Source: Paralithodes platypus
Lineage: Eukaryota > Arthropoda > Malacostraca > Decapoda > Lithodidae
DNA: 64,000 nt
Assembly: GCA_032716605.1 (NCBI GenBank)
Contig: CM064580.1
Span: 39,605,518-39,669,517 of the forward strand
Direction: 5' to 3'
Shown here one piece after another: positions 21,725-31,740 of the stretch (the first letter of the stretch is position 1; the number at the start of each line of letters is the position of its first letter). Position numbers and translations under genes: made by a program. A model generated the notes under the pieces. It saw only the letters and a list, made by a program, of their open reading frames with translations, was not told where the DNA came from and ran no database searches.

Positions 21725-22160
21725 AATCTCTCTCTCTCTCTATCACACATACACAGAGGGAGTGGTGGCTGGGGAGAGAGCCTTCTGCTTTGCTATCCTT
21801 ACCCTTCCACTTAGTAGCACATTTTGTTAGAATTAAGTCCGGACTGCCTAGTAGGGGCCGCAAGGTCTGTGCAGCCTGTGTAGGCTACCTATGTAACTCT
21901 CACGCACCCACACAAAATTATCTCTCTCTCTATTTCCCACACACACAAACACACAACACACACACAAACTACTCTCTCTCTCTCTCTTTGTTTTTCTCTT
22001 TCTCTCTCTCACACAAACACACAAAAAATACTCTCTATCTCTCACACACACACACAATCCTCTCTTCTCTCTATCTCACACACACAAACACACAATACTC
22101 TCTCTCTCTCACACACACACACAATACTCTCTCACACACACACACGCATGCGCGCACACA
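21725..22160. repeat. (CT)n/(CA)n compound microsatellite
   Basis: Alternating CTCTCT and CACACA tracts from about 21899 to 22150, preceded by a short CTCTCT run at about 21728. Frames crossing it encode Thr/His/Ser/Leu strings and are artefacts. Confidence 0.9.
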
Positions 22161-22640
22161 GCCCGTAGCCTAGTAGGTAGAGCTCTCGTCTCACACACGA
22201 GGGGTCGGGGGTTCAATCCCCGGCCGGGCGGAGACAAATTGGGCTTGTCTCCTTTCATGTGTTAGCCTCAGTTCACCTAGCTGTAAATAGGTACCTGGAA
22301 TAAGTGGATGACGTTGTGACGTCCCATCTGGGGTTGGCAAAAATGGTACAAGGCGAGATGGGTATCATGTGGTTCACCTAAGCTGATGGCTATCTAAGCC
22401 TTCGGGCGAGACGGTACCGTCTATAGTGAGAATGGTACCATACAGATCCACCCTAAGCCTTCGTTTCCGATGTCGCCAATTGGCTAAAAAATACAGACTA
22501 CACACACATCCACAGCCATTCCAACAGTACCTAAAACACTTAACATGCATTTCACGCAATACATTCCCAGTTAAGGAGGCGCGATAATAATGAGCTTAGC
22601 TCGCATTGCGTGGATTCCCCTTGACGAACAAGTAACTGAG
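22161..22640 (+). mobile_element. tRNA-Val-like SINE, ~480 bp
   Basis: The head at 22161-22232 folds as a tRNA. GCCCG pairs with CGGGC; the A box lies in TAGCCTAGTAGG; the anticodon stem CTCGT/ACGAG carries loop CTCACAC (anticodon CAC, Val); and the T arm includes GGGTTCAATCCC. A body of about 400 bp follows. Its landmarks GGAATAAGTGGATGACG, GTGACGTCCCATCTGGGG and GCGTGGATTCCCCTTGACG are shared with the minus-strand SINE at 30540-30993. It sits in the intron upstream of no recognised plus-strand gene. Confidence 0.8.
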
Positions 22641-22698
22641 TAACACACACACACACACACACTATAGGTTTATAATAATGAACTCTAGAACAACTTAC

Positions 22699-22812
22699 CC
22701 GTATTACAATTGCGTTCATCACTGTTATCAGGACAGTCCCCTTGGCCATCACAAAGGTAAGTGATCTGTATACAACAGCCATCATCACACGTCCACTCTC
22801 TCTCACCACAAC
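22699..22812 (-). CDS. LDLa exon with an extra cysteine
   Basis: A 114-nt phase 1-1 exon (acceptor GTTTAG, donor G|GTAAGTT). It encodes GCGEREWTCDDGCCIQITYL and then CDGQGDCPDNSDERNCNTG. It has canonical LDLa order with W before Cys2, the CDG...DC calcium segment and NSDE. DGSCI has become DGCCI, which adds a seventh Cys next to Cys3. Confidence 0.85.
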
Positions 22813-22827
22813 CTAAACAAAAAAATA

Positions 22828-23030
22828 ATAATAATATGTATGTATGTATGTATGTATGCATATATGTACACTGGCACTCACCCCATTTTTCCTTTTTTTA
22901 TTTTTTTTGGAAGTGGGGGCGGGACTCGAGACAGAGTAAAAATATATATACAAAACTAAGCAAAAATAAGTAAAATGTCCATTGTTGTTATTATTATCAT
23001 TATTATTATTATTATTATTATTAGAATACC
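22828..23030 (+). repeat. (GTAT)n and (ATT)n microsatellites with LINE-tail motif
   Basis: (ATGT)n lies at about 22838-22870 and (TTA)n at about 22988-23022. Between them GTGGGGGCGGGACTCGAGAC resembles a minus-oriented common LINE 3' tail. Confidence 0.7.
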
Positions 23031-23221
23031 ATTTAATATTGCATGATGGTTTACTTAAATCTACCCATGTTATGGTTCAGAATGAATATAAATACCATAT
23101 GAGGAGGAGCACTTTATTGACCACGGATTTTTACAACTATCCCCACGCAACTCGGGTTGAAGTCATACAGTAGGATTTCTCCTACTCTTTAATATAAATA
23201 AGACAAGGTTAGGTATAAACT

Positions 23222-23292
23222 ATCACGCCGTGGTGTAGTTGTGTAAAGCATGGACACTCGGCCTGACTGTCAGTGGTTCGAGTCCGGCTGAG
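23222..23292 (+). repeat. tRNA-like SINE head
   Basis: GCCGTGGTGTAGTTGTG resembles an A box and GTGGTTCGAGTCC a B box at about 35-nt spacing. The acceptor stem is incomplete. It is probably a tRNA-derived retroposed fragment beside the minus-strand LINE remnant. Confidence 0.45.
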
Positions 23293-23299
23293 AGCATAA

Positions 23300-24063
23300 A
23301 AACATACATATATTTATATAGTATGTGAGGGAGAGAGGTGGATGGTCAGATGGATATATATATTTTTTTTTCCTATATGAGTGAGGGAGACAAAAGGCAG
23401 AACTGCCTGCATGTAGCGATTGCCTAACCCATAGTTGAAAGAGTGACAGGGCCAAAATCAAGAGACGTTCGAGCCAAAATGCCTGGACACACAGAGTTTG
23501 AAGCAATTTAAGTCATAGGAGGAGGGAAAGACTGATTCTGGGAGAGAGTTCCAGAGCTCAGCTGTTGAATAGAAGAAAGACTGAGAGTAACATTTCACTC
23601 TTGGATTGGAGAGTTACAAAGAACAGGGGTGGGATTGTATTGCAAGATGGGTACCACATACCCTACGTAGAGGAGGTGGTAGGCCTATACACTGGGAGAG
23701 CTCTGAGGAGCACTGATTATTGTAGTAGCGATAGGATAGTGAGAGATGCAACATTGTGGCGAAGAAAATTAGAAAGAGAATAGGAGATAGGACAGAGCCC
23801 TGAGGAACACCGGAGTTGATAGGATGAAGAAGTGAGCGATGGCCATCCACAACCGCAGCAATGGAACGGCCGGAAAGGAAATTAGAGACAAAGGCACAGA
23901 TGGAGGGATAGAAACCGAAGGAGGGTAGTTTAGAAATTAAAGATTTGTGCCAGACTCTATCAAAGGCCTTCGATATGTCTAGTGCAATAGAAAAGGTCTC
24001 ACCGAAGTCCCGAAAGGAGGATGACCAAGACTTAGTAAGATATAAAAGATCACCAGTAGAGTG
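23300..24063 (-). pseudogene. LINE reverse-transcriptase remnant (second family)
   Basis: Read on the minus strand from about 24060, the sequence encodes STGDLLYLTKSW, then IALDISKAFDRVWHKSLISK (RT motif A with the first catalytic Asp). SGVPQGSVLSPILF (motif B) follows. It then jumps to a C-terminal segment with CIGLPPPLRRVCGTHLAIQS and a YSTAELWNSLPESVFP-like stretch. The YxDD segment between motif B and the C-terminus is deleted. The 3' tail at 23385-23510 matches window positions 1-130. A related C-terminal fragment lies at about 37555-37760. Confidence 0.75.
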
Positions 24064-24069
24064 ACCCTT

Positions 24070-24560
24070 AACCCGAGAACGTCAAGGAGACTCTTAAGAG
24101 GTTTTGGTGGTGGAAGGCGACGGGACTCTTAAGATCCAAGGCCTAAGATTTTTTTTTTAAAAGACCCCAAAATCACTCAAAACAAAGGAATATATGATTA
24201 AGTGAGATAATTCCACTCCATACCTCCTATCACTCCTCCAAATGTGTCAAAAGCCCATCCCCCCCTTCAATTATCATCTATTTTTCCTCTAATTCCCTTG
24301 TTTATCGATTTATTTACCGCGCCAATATCTCTCACCCGGTTTCAAGGTCATTTGGACGCATAGCAAGAGCGTGGGAAGAGAAATATACTAAGAGAGAGAG
24401 ACCAGTCTGCCTTCAGGCCTCGAAGAGGGAGGGTGTATGTCTCCTGCGCCTCTCCACTAAATATGGAAGACTCCCTTACCCCCAGGGGGACACCCATTTC
24501 ATAAAACTACGGTATGAATCTTTCATTGCTCAGAATGCCACATGTATTTGTTGGTTTCAT
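24070..24560 (+). mobile_element. TTAA-type non-autonomous element copy
   Basis: It begins TTAACCCGAGAACGTC (TTAA at about 24068) and repeats the GGAGACTCTTAAGAG and AAATCACTCAAAACAAAGG blocks. GTGAGATAATTCCACTCCAT and CCGCGCCAATATCTCTCAC, seen in the copies at 8933, 11175 and 11836, follow. Confidence 0.5.
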
Positions 24561-24675
24561 TAATAATTGCTCTCATTTTAATCAAGTACATTTCGTTACT
24601 CAACTATTTTCACCTATCGGTCATTCATATACAAAATATAATATAAACTAGCATATAGGATGATATATGACTTAC

Positions 24676-24792
24676 TAATAGGACACTGGTCTTCATCACT
24701 GTTATCAGAACAGTCTTGGTGTTGGTCACAGTAGTAGGCTTGATTTATACAGGAGGACCCATCACGACACTTCCACTCATCAGGACCACAAC
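24676..24792 (-). CDS. LDLa exon, RDGSSC subtype
   Basis: A 117-nt phase 1-1 exon (acceptor GGTATAG, donor A|GTAAGTC). It encodes GCGPDEWKCRDGSSCINQAY then YCDQHQDCSDNSDEDQCPI, with six Cys. The calcium-site residues D...D...NSDE are intact. It is nearly identical to the exons at 26.7, 31.8 and 33.9 kb, and together these form a tandemly duplicated set. Confidence 0.9.
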
Positions 24793-24799
24793 CTATACC

Positions 24800-25325
24800 A
24801 ACAAACACTAGATAACAATACTGTACAATTACAATACATTATTTACATGTTCTCCATACAGTCAATAAACACACCTATTCTATAATTATTCTCTTTTGTT
24901 TATACTAAATAGGAGGTAGCTGCTGATTCGTTGAAATGTAAAGGCATACAAACAGTAAATATAATCTATTGATTATAATTAGGCCAGACCTTTTTTACCA
25001 CTAAACTTTATAACTAAAGACAAACTAGAGTAATCGAGCTAATATTTCTACCGTTTGGGGAGAGTCAGCCAGGGAATAGGTATTGACATTCATATCCCAT
25101 TGGCTCAAGCTCTTTTCGAGTTACAGAAGTAAGGGATCAAAATGTGTAGCCAAATTATAATGAAAAGATTATACTGTAGTTATCTAGAATGGTATATCAT
25201 CTTGGAAAATATTTGTTACCAGGATATTTTAGCAGGAAATTCTTTCACCAGGTCCCATTAATAAGAATTTTAATCAATATTACTACATTTCGTTACTCAA
25301 TTATTTTCACAACTCCTATTATATT
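24800..25325. other. intron, no feature beyond dispersed repeat
   Basis: 24979-25110 resembles 38998-39060 (AGGCCAGA..., CCACTAA, CAACT/AGAAAAGAACTAGAG blocks), so a short dispersed repeat is present. No coding signal. Confidence 0.4.
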
Positions 25326-25790
25326 TGAGATGGGGGATAAAATCACCAGGACAAAAAAACTGCGCCGCCAAGGCAAGAGGACACAAGAGCCTCCTCACCA
25401 CGTCAGGCCCGGGTCACCAGCATCACCTTGCCACTTCACCCGACCCCAGGAAAGGACCTAACAGTAAGGTTATCCACTGACACCACCAGGGAAATAAGAG
25501 CTGTTCAATACCAATATCAGGGAGAAGAAATCCTCCATAAACACCCAAAACACCAAGCGCCCATCTTGCCAGGAGACGCACCACCACCGTGGCGCGAATC
25601 CTGAGAAGGGCTACCACCGTTGACATAGACCTTCCTCCAAGCATAACTGCCCTTTTATCACCGAGATGCGCAACCGGAAGGAACGGCGAAACTGGTAAGG
25701 CCTCTCCAACCAAAACCATCATCAGTACAGTTGGAACGATACTCTAGACTGTACTGACAGGTTAGATATCTGAAAGACTTGGGATTATAT
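25325..25790 (+). other. decayed coding-like segment, unassigned
   Basis: Plus-strand frames here are more protein-like than the surroundings: KDLTVRLSTDTTREIRAVQY continuing with QYQGEEILHKHPKHQAP, then after a frameshift RRATTVDIDLPPSITALLS. No domain is recognised. It directly precedes the hairpin array at 25792-26269, which suggests both belong to one unidentified mobile element. Confidence 0.3.
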
Positions 25791-25791
25791 C

Positions 25792-26269
25792 CGAGAAAAG
25801 TGCCTTGAGGGAGTAAGACACTGGTGGAACTACTCGACGCCTTTTCTCGAAGATAACAAGGATTTACACGTATCCTTGTTGGGCCACACTGGTGCAACCC
25901 AACATCGAGCACTTTGCCTTGATACAGGAATTACTATAACTCGAGTATGCAGCACTGGCCACACGCTTTAGTTGTAGTAAACCTACCCCCTCAGCAAGAC
26001 TTGGTTGGAATAGCGTAAGACACTGGTGAAACGGCTACCCTCAAGTCAGGACTTTAGTAGTGGAGGGTATAAGACACTGGTGAAACAACTCCCTACTTAG
26101 TCCTTACGATACGAGAGCGTAAGACACTGGTGTAACGGCTCGTACTCGTAAAATCCCAAAATTCCAACATATATAGTAAGTTCCTCCAAAGACTCCCATA
26201 GAAGTCTAGGTCTGGATTGTAAGAGAGAGCGTAAGACACTGGTGAAACGGCTCGTTTTCATGTAAGACC
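25792..26269. repeat. array of hairpins with a shared loop AAGACACTGGTGnAAC
   Basis: Five hairpins present the loop consensus AAGACACTGGTGnAAC on unrelated stems that each pair with themselves. H1 25792-25849: CGAGAAAAG/CTTTTCTCG plus GAGT/ACTC. H4 25998-26047: GACTTG/CAAGTC plus TAGC/GCTA. H5 26049-26103: GGACT/AGTCC, AGTAG/CTACT and GGAG/CTCC. H6 26104-26151: TTACGA/TCGTAA plus ACG..AGC/GCTCGT. H7 26209-26269: GGTCT/AGACC plus GAGC/GCTC. Two divergent members are at 25877-25904 (TGTTGGG/CCCAACA around CACACTGGTGCAA) and 25931-25980. Stem variation with preserved pairing indicates selection on RNA or single-strand structure at some time. The function and the host element are unknown. Confidence 0.75.
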
Positions 26270-26574
26270 CTAAAATCTACAACGAAGTCTTCCCCTGCCT
26301 TCTGTCACCGTCACACGACAGTACCACCACCACGGACCAGGACGTCGTAGGGAATACTAGGCAGCAATGTCTTCAGAGATCGTCGGAACCTGCCTATATC
26401 TTCCCCTTGAGATACCTAGAGGATCCTCGATCGTGCTGTTATATATAACATATCCATGTCTTATGTAACATTGCACCTCTACCTATATGATTTTTGTGAA
26501 TAAGAATAATCTGTTTGTACTCTGTGTTATATTATCCTCTATTGCCTTTGTGCTTGTGTGTCTCATCTTCTCCA

Positions 26575-26599
26575 GTACCTGTAAAGTCAATACAGGTAC
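26575..26599. repeat. 8-bp hairpin GTACCTGT/ACAGGTAC
   Basis: A perfect 8-bp stem with a 9-nt loop lies near the right limit of the segment that carries the hairpin array. It may mark that element's end. Confidence 0.55.
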
Positions 26600-26680
26600 A
26601 ACCCCAGTAAAAACCTGGTATAACAATAATCAAATACAAAATATGATATAAACTACTAATTAAAATTATATATGACTTAC

Positions 26681-26797
26681 TAATAGGACACTGGTCTTCA
26701 TCACTGTTATCAGGACAGTCTTGGTGTTGGTCACAGTAGTAGGCTTCGTAAATGCAGGAGGACCCATCACGACACTTCCACTCATCAGGACCACAAT
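26681..26797 (-). CDS. LDLa exon, RDGSSC subtype
   Basis: A 117-nt phase 1-1 exon (acceptor ATTATTAG, donor A|GTAAGTC). It encodes CGPDEWKCRDGSSCIYEAYY then CDQHQDCPDNSDEDQCPI. Six Cys and the calcium box are intact. The split first codon ends in AT instead of GT, so the usual Gly becomes Asp with a G from the preceding exon. It is a paralogue of the 24.7-, 31.8- and 33.9-kb exons. Confidence 0.9.
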
Positions 26798-26799
26798 CT

Positions 26800-27305
26800 A
26801 ATAATAATAATAATAATCATACATACATACGGGTTTGAAGACTGCAACCGTCCACAGTGAATGTGGCTTCCATGGGACAATCACAGTACTGCACACAGTG
26901 CACAGCAATCATAACACAGTGGCTACAGTCTTTATTGCAGCACAGTACAACAAAGTCTTGCCACAACAACGCCCCATCATGTTATCACTGTGGCTGATGT
27001 TGTTATAGCACTAACAGTGTCTCAGTAAAACTCAACAAAGTCCCCCTGAATCACTTGCACCTGGCGAAAATCGCACCACACCAGCCTTAACCGTGCTACA
27101 ATAAGGCAGTAACAAGAAATCACAGTAACTGCTACAGAGGCTGACTGCACCACCGAAGTGGCGGGCGGTGGGGTCGCTGCATCCCTACGCCAGAGAGAAA
27201 GGCCGACTTGTGCCAGTGGGCTGTGAGAGTAAGACACTAGGGAACCTTGGGGCACACCATTATGGCCCCACTGCCTTCACCACTCTCAGGAAGAAAGATA
27301 TAAAT
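26800..27305. other. intronic segment with CACAGTG-rich palindromes and one more loop-motif hairpin
   Basis: Multiple short CACAGTG/CACTGTG-containing inverted repeats occur between 26850 and 27020. At 27214-27273 CAGTGGG pairs with CCCACTG and TGTG with CACA around a loop that carries TAAGACACTAGGGAACC. That is a diverged member of the 25.8-26.3 kb loop family. No gene is recognised. Confidence 0.5.
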
Positions 27306-27307
27306 AA

Positions 27308-27387
27308 GAATGATGAAAAAGGTAAAGTCAGAACTAGCTTTGGGAAGTAGAGGACACCAACCTCTGATAGATCCAGCCCACCACCAC

Positions 27388-27419
<32 letters not shown>

Positions 27420-29215
27420 CAGGTTACTTATTTCTCAAAAGCACCCATTCTTCTCACTAGCACTCGAAAACGTTACAGTACAATATTACAATTTCATAGA
27501 ACAAAAATATGTACATAAATGCATATCCAGCACATAGCTGCACTTGTAGCAGTGGCAGCAACCATCTGTCACAGCACATCTTACAAGGTTATAGCTACTT
27601 AGGAAGAGTAAGGTCTTGAGTTGCTTCCTAAGGATTCAACGGATGTCAGATGTCTCTTGAACAAAGGCAAGCAACTGTATAGCCTTGGGTGAGGGCTGGT
27701 CCTATCTAGAGTGAGGTTTGGCATCCTCTACCCAACCTTAGCCGTTTCTGTCTCTCTCTTTTACAGTATTACTATTCCTTCTAAGTGCTGGCGAGATCGC
27801 TTGATTGGGTGGCACTGCAAGGGGGTGCTGCGGATGGTGGGGACATTGTCCCGGGGGTGCAAGCCTGATGGCTCATGATCTCCTCCCTCGCTACCCTCTC
27901 AGAGACAGATCTCATCTCTCCCTGGCCCCTTCGGGGACCCGAGCATCTGGAGCGCCTCCGGTCTACCAAACTCTGGACTGTTCGGACAGACAGTCTGGGG
28001 AACTACAACAACAACTGTAAAGCCTTGGAGCGACAAAGGAAAAATGACCTCTCAGAGAAAGATTATTGCTGGACAGCTCTTGGCTCACTGAGGCGAAACA
28101 AATCATAATCATATCGCAGAATCACTACAGGACGTGCCAACAGACATTATAACAATTCAGCAAGATATTTGGTTTGCCAAACTTGAGGATTTTGAAAGTC
28201 ATAAAACACACCTTAAATTTTATTTTAACTTTAACCAGCAGCCAATGCAACTCAATGTGGTAAGAAGTCGTGGGGCTCTTTGGTCAAAGGCGAAAACTGA
28301 GCCTCGCAGCCCTGTCTAAAACTGATTGATCCTTCTTTAAGTGATATTTTGGGAGGCCAGTTACTAAGGCATTACAATAATCAACACAAGACAAGATAAT
28401 TGAATGAACTAATGTCAAGAGAAAACGTCTATTCATAAATTGTCTAACCACGTAGAAGTTTCTGATTTGCAGATTACAGCTTGTAACAATCTGATTGATG
28501 TGCCCTTTATAATTTTAGCTTTGAATTAAGGCACACTCCTAAGTTTCGAACTCAAAAATTCTCCACATTTCCATTTCTAATAAAGTTGTAGCGACCATTA
28601 TTCTGCAAATGCGGTCACGGCTGATGCAAATATTAGAAATACAAAATTATTAAACATGGACAAGTTTGGTGTCTACATAATATGATAGCAAACTTTGTAT
28701 CTTGGGAGTATATATGAACTGCAATAGGTCAAAGTTGGGATTATTGATGGGCAATTGGACCATCTTCTATTTTCAGTCATTAAGCGTTAGTGAAATATGA
28801 TGTGGTCTGTCCAAAGACTTCTCTGGACTTTAATGTTTATTGGTATCTCATTAGACAAATTATGATATATTATAATTATATAAATGGTGTAAAAACATTC
28901 AGTAGTTCTGTGGTGCCTAATCTTAATCCTTAAAAGGCGGGTACCGTCTGGAAATGTTCCTGCAACGCCCTCCTGGTACCGTCCCAAGAAATGTTGTAAT
29001 TCCTGCAGTAAAAATACTCCAGGATGACATGTGGTGGTACCTAGCGGTTGCCAGGGTTACTAGGGGCCATCACCCCGTCAGAGATGCTTCCACTCAGTAG
29101 CCCACAAACCATTGCATTGCATTCAAACTCCACATTTAGCAATCTTTCATAGAGCACCTTCCATGCATCTCTAATTTCGTTTTCATCATTAGTGATCATT
29201 CAAATACATAATGAT
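27308..29215. repeat. segmental duplication copy 1 (intron)
   Basis: Collinear with 31931-33825. Both copies begin GAATGATGAAAAAGGTAAAG, pass through an (ATA)n tract and an open segment with LERQRKNDLSEKDYCWTALG, and include CTCCAGGRTGACATGTGGTG near the end. Copy 2 continues into the exon at 33858-33971. Copy 1 is cut by the LINE at 29242. This dates the LINE after the exon-intron duplication. Confidence 0.85.
27388..27420. repeat. (ATA)n microsatellite
   Basis: ATA trinucleotide tract inside the segmental duplication; it is expanded to about 56 bp in the other copy at 32011-32066. Confidence 0.9.
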
Positions 29216-29259
29216 ATATATATATATATATATGCAGTTTTAGGAGGGGTAGAGGGTGC

Positions 29260-29846
29260 GTGGAACAGATGTTTGCAGTAATACAGTTATGCGAGAAGTA
29301 TTTAGAGAAGCATATGGAGATATTTTGGGCTTTTATGGATTTGGAAAAAGCGTATGATCGTGTGGATCGTGAAGCAATGTGGAAGGTGTTAAAGATTTAT
29401 GAAATTGGAGGAAATTTGTTAAAAGCAGTTAAGAGTTTTAAGAAGGGAGCGGAGCATGTGTTAGAGTAGGAAATGGTGAGTTGAGTGAATGGTTTGAGGT
29501 AAAGGTAGGTTTGCGACAGGGTTGTGTAATGTCACCATGGCTGTTTAATATGTTTATGGATGCTGTGGTGAGGGAGGTGAAAAGGAGAACTATGGGAAGA
29601 GGATTGGGTTTAGTAGGAAAGAATGGTAGAGATTGGGAGTTGAATCAGTTGCTGTTCGCTGATGACACAGCATTGGTGGCGGATTCTGAGGAGAAACTGC
29701 AGCGGGTAGTCAAAGAGTTTGGTGTGGTTTGTGGAAGAAGGAAACTGAAGGTGAACGTCAATAAAAGTAAAGTAATGGTGTGTAATAGGGGTGATCATAG
29801 GGTGAATCTAGATGTGAGGCTGGATGGGGAAATATTGGAACAAGTA
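29260..29846 (+). pseudogene. LINE reverse transcriptase palm
   Basis: The frame FWAFMDLEKAYDRVDREAMW holds RT motif A. After a frameshift and stop at about 29467, VGLRQGCVMSPWLFNMFMDA is motif B and NQLLFADDTALVADSEEKLQ is motif C, with the catalytic FADD intact. VNVNKSKVMVCNRG follows. The two Asp clusters survive but the frame is broken and the N-terminus is absent. The Tigger-like MITE ends the frame at GEILEQVV. Confidence 0.85.
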
Positions 29847-30295
29847 GTAAACCCCCGCTAAATCGGACTCCTTTTAGGCGGAAACCCGCACTTCTCGGAA
29901 TGGCATCGGCATCTCGGAAATGTCCCTGTATGTCTCGGAAATTTCCGAGTTAGGCGGGATTTGTGTCCGGTTTACAAATGTTCTCTCACTCGGTTTTAAG
30001 TGATTTTAGGATGAATTGAAGCCTGTGCCTTTTAATTATTGTGTTAATATTAATTACTATGTACTGCAATGTCCCTGAAAACATAATAAGGTTCGTATTT
30101 GTCATTCATTTGATAAATTTCACATGTAAAGAAAGAAAAAGTTATCTCAATATTCTCTGACATGGACTGTCCTCTTCTAATTCGGAATTTTCCCTCTCTT
30201 AAGTCGGACATAAGGCGGACTTCGGCCATCTCGGAAAATTGGGCTTCTCGGAAGTGGTCTCCCCCCAATTAGTCCGAGATAGCGAGGGTTTACTG
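29847..30295. mobile_element. Tigger/pogo-like MITE, ~450 bp
   Basis: The right end read inward is CAGTAAACCCTCGCTATC and the left end is GTAAACCCCCGCTAAATC. Both continue into CGGACT and share multiple TCTCGGAA blocks. TA follows the right end (30296-30297) and TA precedes the left end. CAGT...CGGAC termini with TA target duplication are typical of Tigger/pogo elements. It carries no transposase. It splits the LINE reading frame at ILEQVV | FKYLGG. Confidence 0.8.
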
Positions 30296-30297
30296 TA

Positions 30298-30539
30298 GTG
30301 TTTTAAATATCTAGGAGGAACGATAAGCAGGAGTGGAGGTACGGAAATGGAGGTAAAACAGAGAGTGTGTGAAGGAAGGAAGGCTTTCGGAGCAATGGGG
30401 AGTATGTGGAAGACGAGAAATCTCGGAATGAAAGTAAAAAGTGCAATGTATCAAGGAATTGTTCTGCCAACAGTGATGTATGGGGCTGAGACATGGGCTG
30501 TGAAGAAAAAGGAGAGAAAAAAGCTGGATGTAATTCACT
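30298..30539 (+). pseudogene. LINE RT thumb fragment
   Basis: It encodes FKYLGG, then MEVKQRVCEGRKAFGAMGSM and VLPTVMYGAETWAVKKKERK, the conserved YGAETW segment after the palm of this LINE family. It ends at KKLDV, where a minus-strand SINE begins. The C-terminus resumes at 30994 with MSCLRSMCGVTRRD. Confidence 0.8.
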
Positions 30540-30993
30540 CACTTGTTCGTCAAGGGGAATCCACGCAATGCGTCCTAAGCTCATTATTATCGCGCATCCT
30601 TAACTGGGAATGTATTACGTGAAATGCATGTTAAGTGTTTATGTATCGTTGGCATGGCTGTGGATGTGTGTGTATTCTGTATTTTAGCCAATTGGCGACA
30701 TCTGGAAACGAAGGCTTAGGGTTAATCTGTATGGTACCATTCTCACTACGGTACCAGTCTCACCCAAAGGCTTAGGTTGACCAGTACGATACCCATCTCA
30801 CCTTGTAACCGATCACCAACCCCAGATGGGACGTCACAACTTCGTCCACTTATTCCAGGTTCCTATTTATACTGGTAGGTGAACAGAGGCTACACCGTTA
30901 GGACACTTGCCCAAATGTCTCTTCCCCGCCTGGGTCTCGAACTCGGGACTTTCTGGTTGTGAGCCAGATGCGCTATCTGTTACGCCACGGGGA
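30540..30993 (-). mobile_element. tRNA-Val-like SINE, minus copy
   Basis: On the minus strand a tRNA-like head begins CCCCGTGGCGTAACAGATAG. It has anticodon stem TCTGG/CCAGA, loop CTCACAA and a GAGTTCGAGAC B box, and is followed by the same body as at 22161-22640. The two bodies share GGAATAAGTGGACGAAG-type sequence, GTGACGTCCCATCTGGGG and TGCGTGGATTCCCCTTGACG. The two heads differ markedly although both carry a CAC anticodon. Confidence 0.8.
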
Positions 30994-31330
30994 GGTGATG
31001 AGCTGCTTGAGGAGTATGTGTGGAGTTACTCGTAGAGACGGATTGAGGAATGAAGAGATACGTAGGAGAGTGGGGTAGCAGAAACATTTGTCAGCCAGAG
31101 TGGACAGAAGGGTGCTGAGCTGGTATGGTCATGTTGAACGAATGGGAGATGAAAGGCTTACAAAGAGAATATGTGAGTCAGATACAAGGGGAGATAGAAG
31201 GGCAGGAAGACCCCCATTGAGATGGAGAGACTATGTAAGATAAGCTTTGGATGATAGAGGAATGAATATAGATCAGGCAAAGGAAGTGGTAATAAATAGG
31301 AATGAATGGAGAATGCTTGTGAATAGTTGA
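30994..31330 (+). pseudogene. LINE C-terminal coding fragment
   Basis: It encodes MSCLRSMCGVTRRDGLRNEE, then VDRRVLSWYGHVERMGDERL and RAGRPPLRWRDYVR, ending NEWRMLVNS followed by a stop at 31327-31329. This is the RRVLxWxGHVERM...GRPxxRW C-terminus typical of the family. Internal stops (near 31076 and 31240) show decay. Confidence 0.8.
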
Positions 31331-31740
31331 GTGAACACGTGGTCATTTGGGGGAAGGGGTCGGGCGCAAGTTAGACTAGATAATAGTCCATCAGGCGCCT
31401 GGCCCGGGGAGACGATTAATATGAAGGGTGCGCCTGGAAGTGTGGTGGGTGGGCTTGTGGCTTCGGCTCCGCTGCAAGTCTGCCTGCCAAGATCGGAACC
31501 TCTCCGGGTGGTCGGGGGCCGGGGGAGTGCTGGAGCGACCTTGGTGACCCTGGTATCTGGGTCTTCTCCTGGGTGACCTAGATGTGTGTGAGTTTGTGTT
31601 TATCTGTGTTTGTTCGTTGTTTAATGTTGTGTTTTGTGTTTTCCCTGTTCTTGTTCTGTCTTGAGTCGGCCACCCCCAAGAAAAAATAAATAAAATTATA
31701 TACAGTATATACTGTATATAAAAGATGATATATGACTTAC

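Larger units (their letters stand above)
29242..31680 (+). mobile_element. 5'-truncated LINE with nested MITE and SINE
   Basis: The plus-strand LINE is in three pieces: 29242-29846 (RT palm), 30298-30539 (thumb) and 30994-31680 (C-terminus and 3' UTR). It is interrupted by a Tigger-like MITE (29847-30295) and a minus-strand SINE (30540-30993). The 3' UTR ends with TGTCTTGAGTCGGCCACCCC followed by AAGAAAAAATAAATAAAAT. The same 3' region recurs at 44046-44640 and 53823-54300, and minus-oriented as short tails in the 56-63.5 kb units. Confidence 0.85.

Noticed and set aside
21790..22173. 127-codon plus-strand frame
   Set aside because: It runs through the (CT)n/(CA)n microsatellite; its composition is an artefact.
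22161..22232. Functional tRNA-Val gene
   Set aside because: The fold is good, but it is continuous with a SINE body also found at 30540-30993, so it is a SINE promoter head.
25792..26269. CRISPR-like array
   Set aside because: The repeated motif is short, spacing is irregular, and the flanks are self-complementary stems, not unique spacers. The context is eukaryotic.
26437..26625. Possible solo LTR (TGTTAT...ATAACA)
   Set aside because: The left terminus is itself the palindrome TGTTATATATAACA in AT-rich DNA. No target duplication, primer-binding site or second LTR was found.
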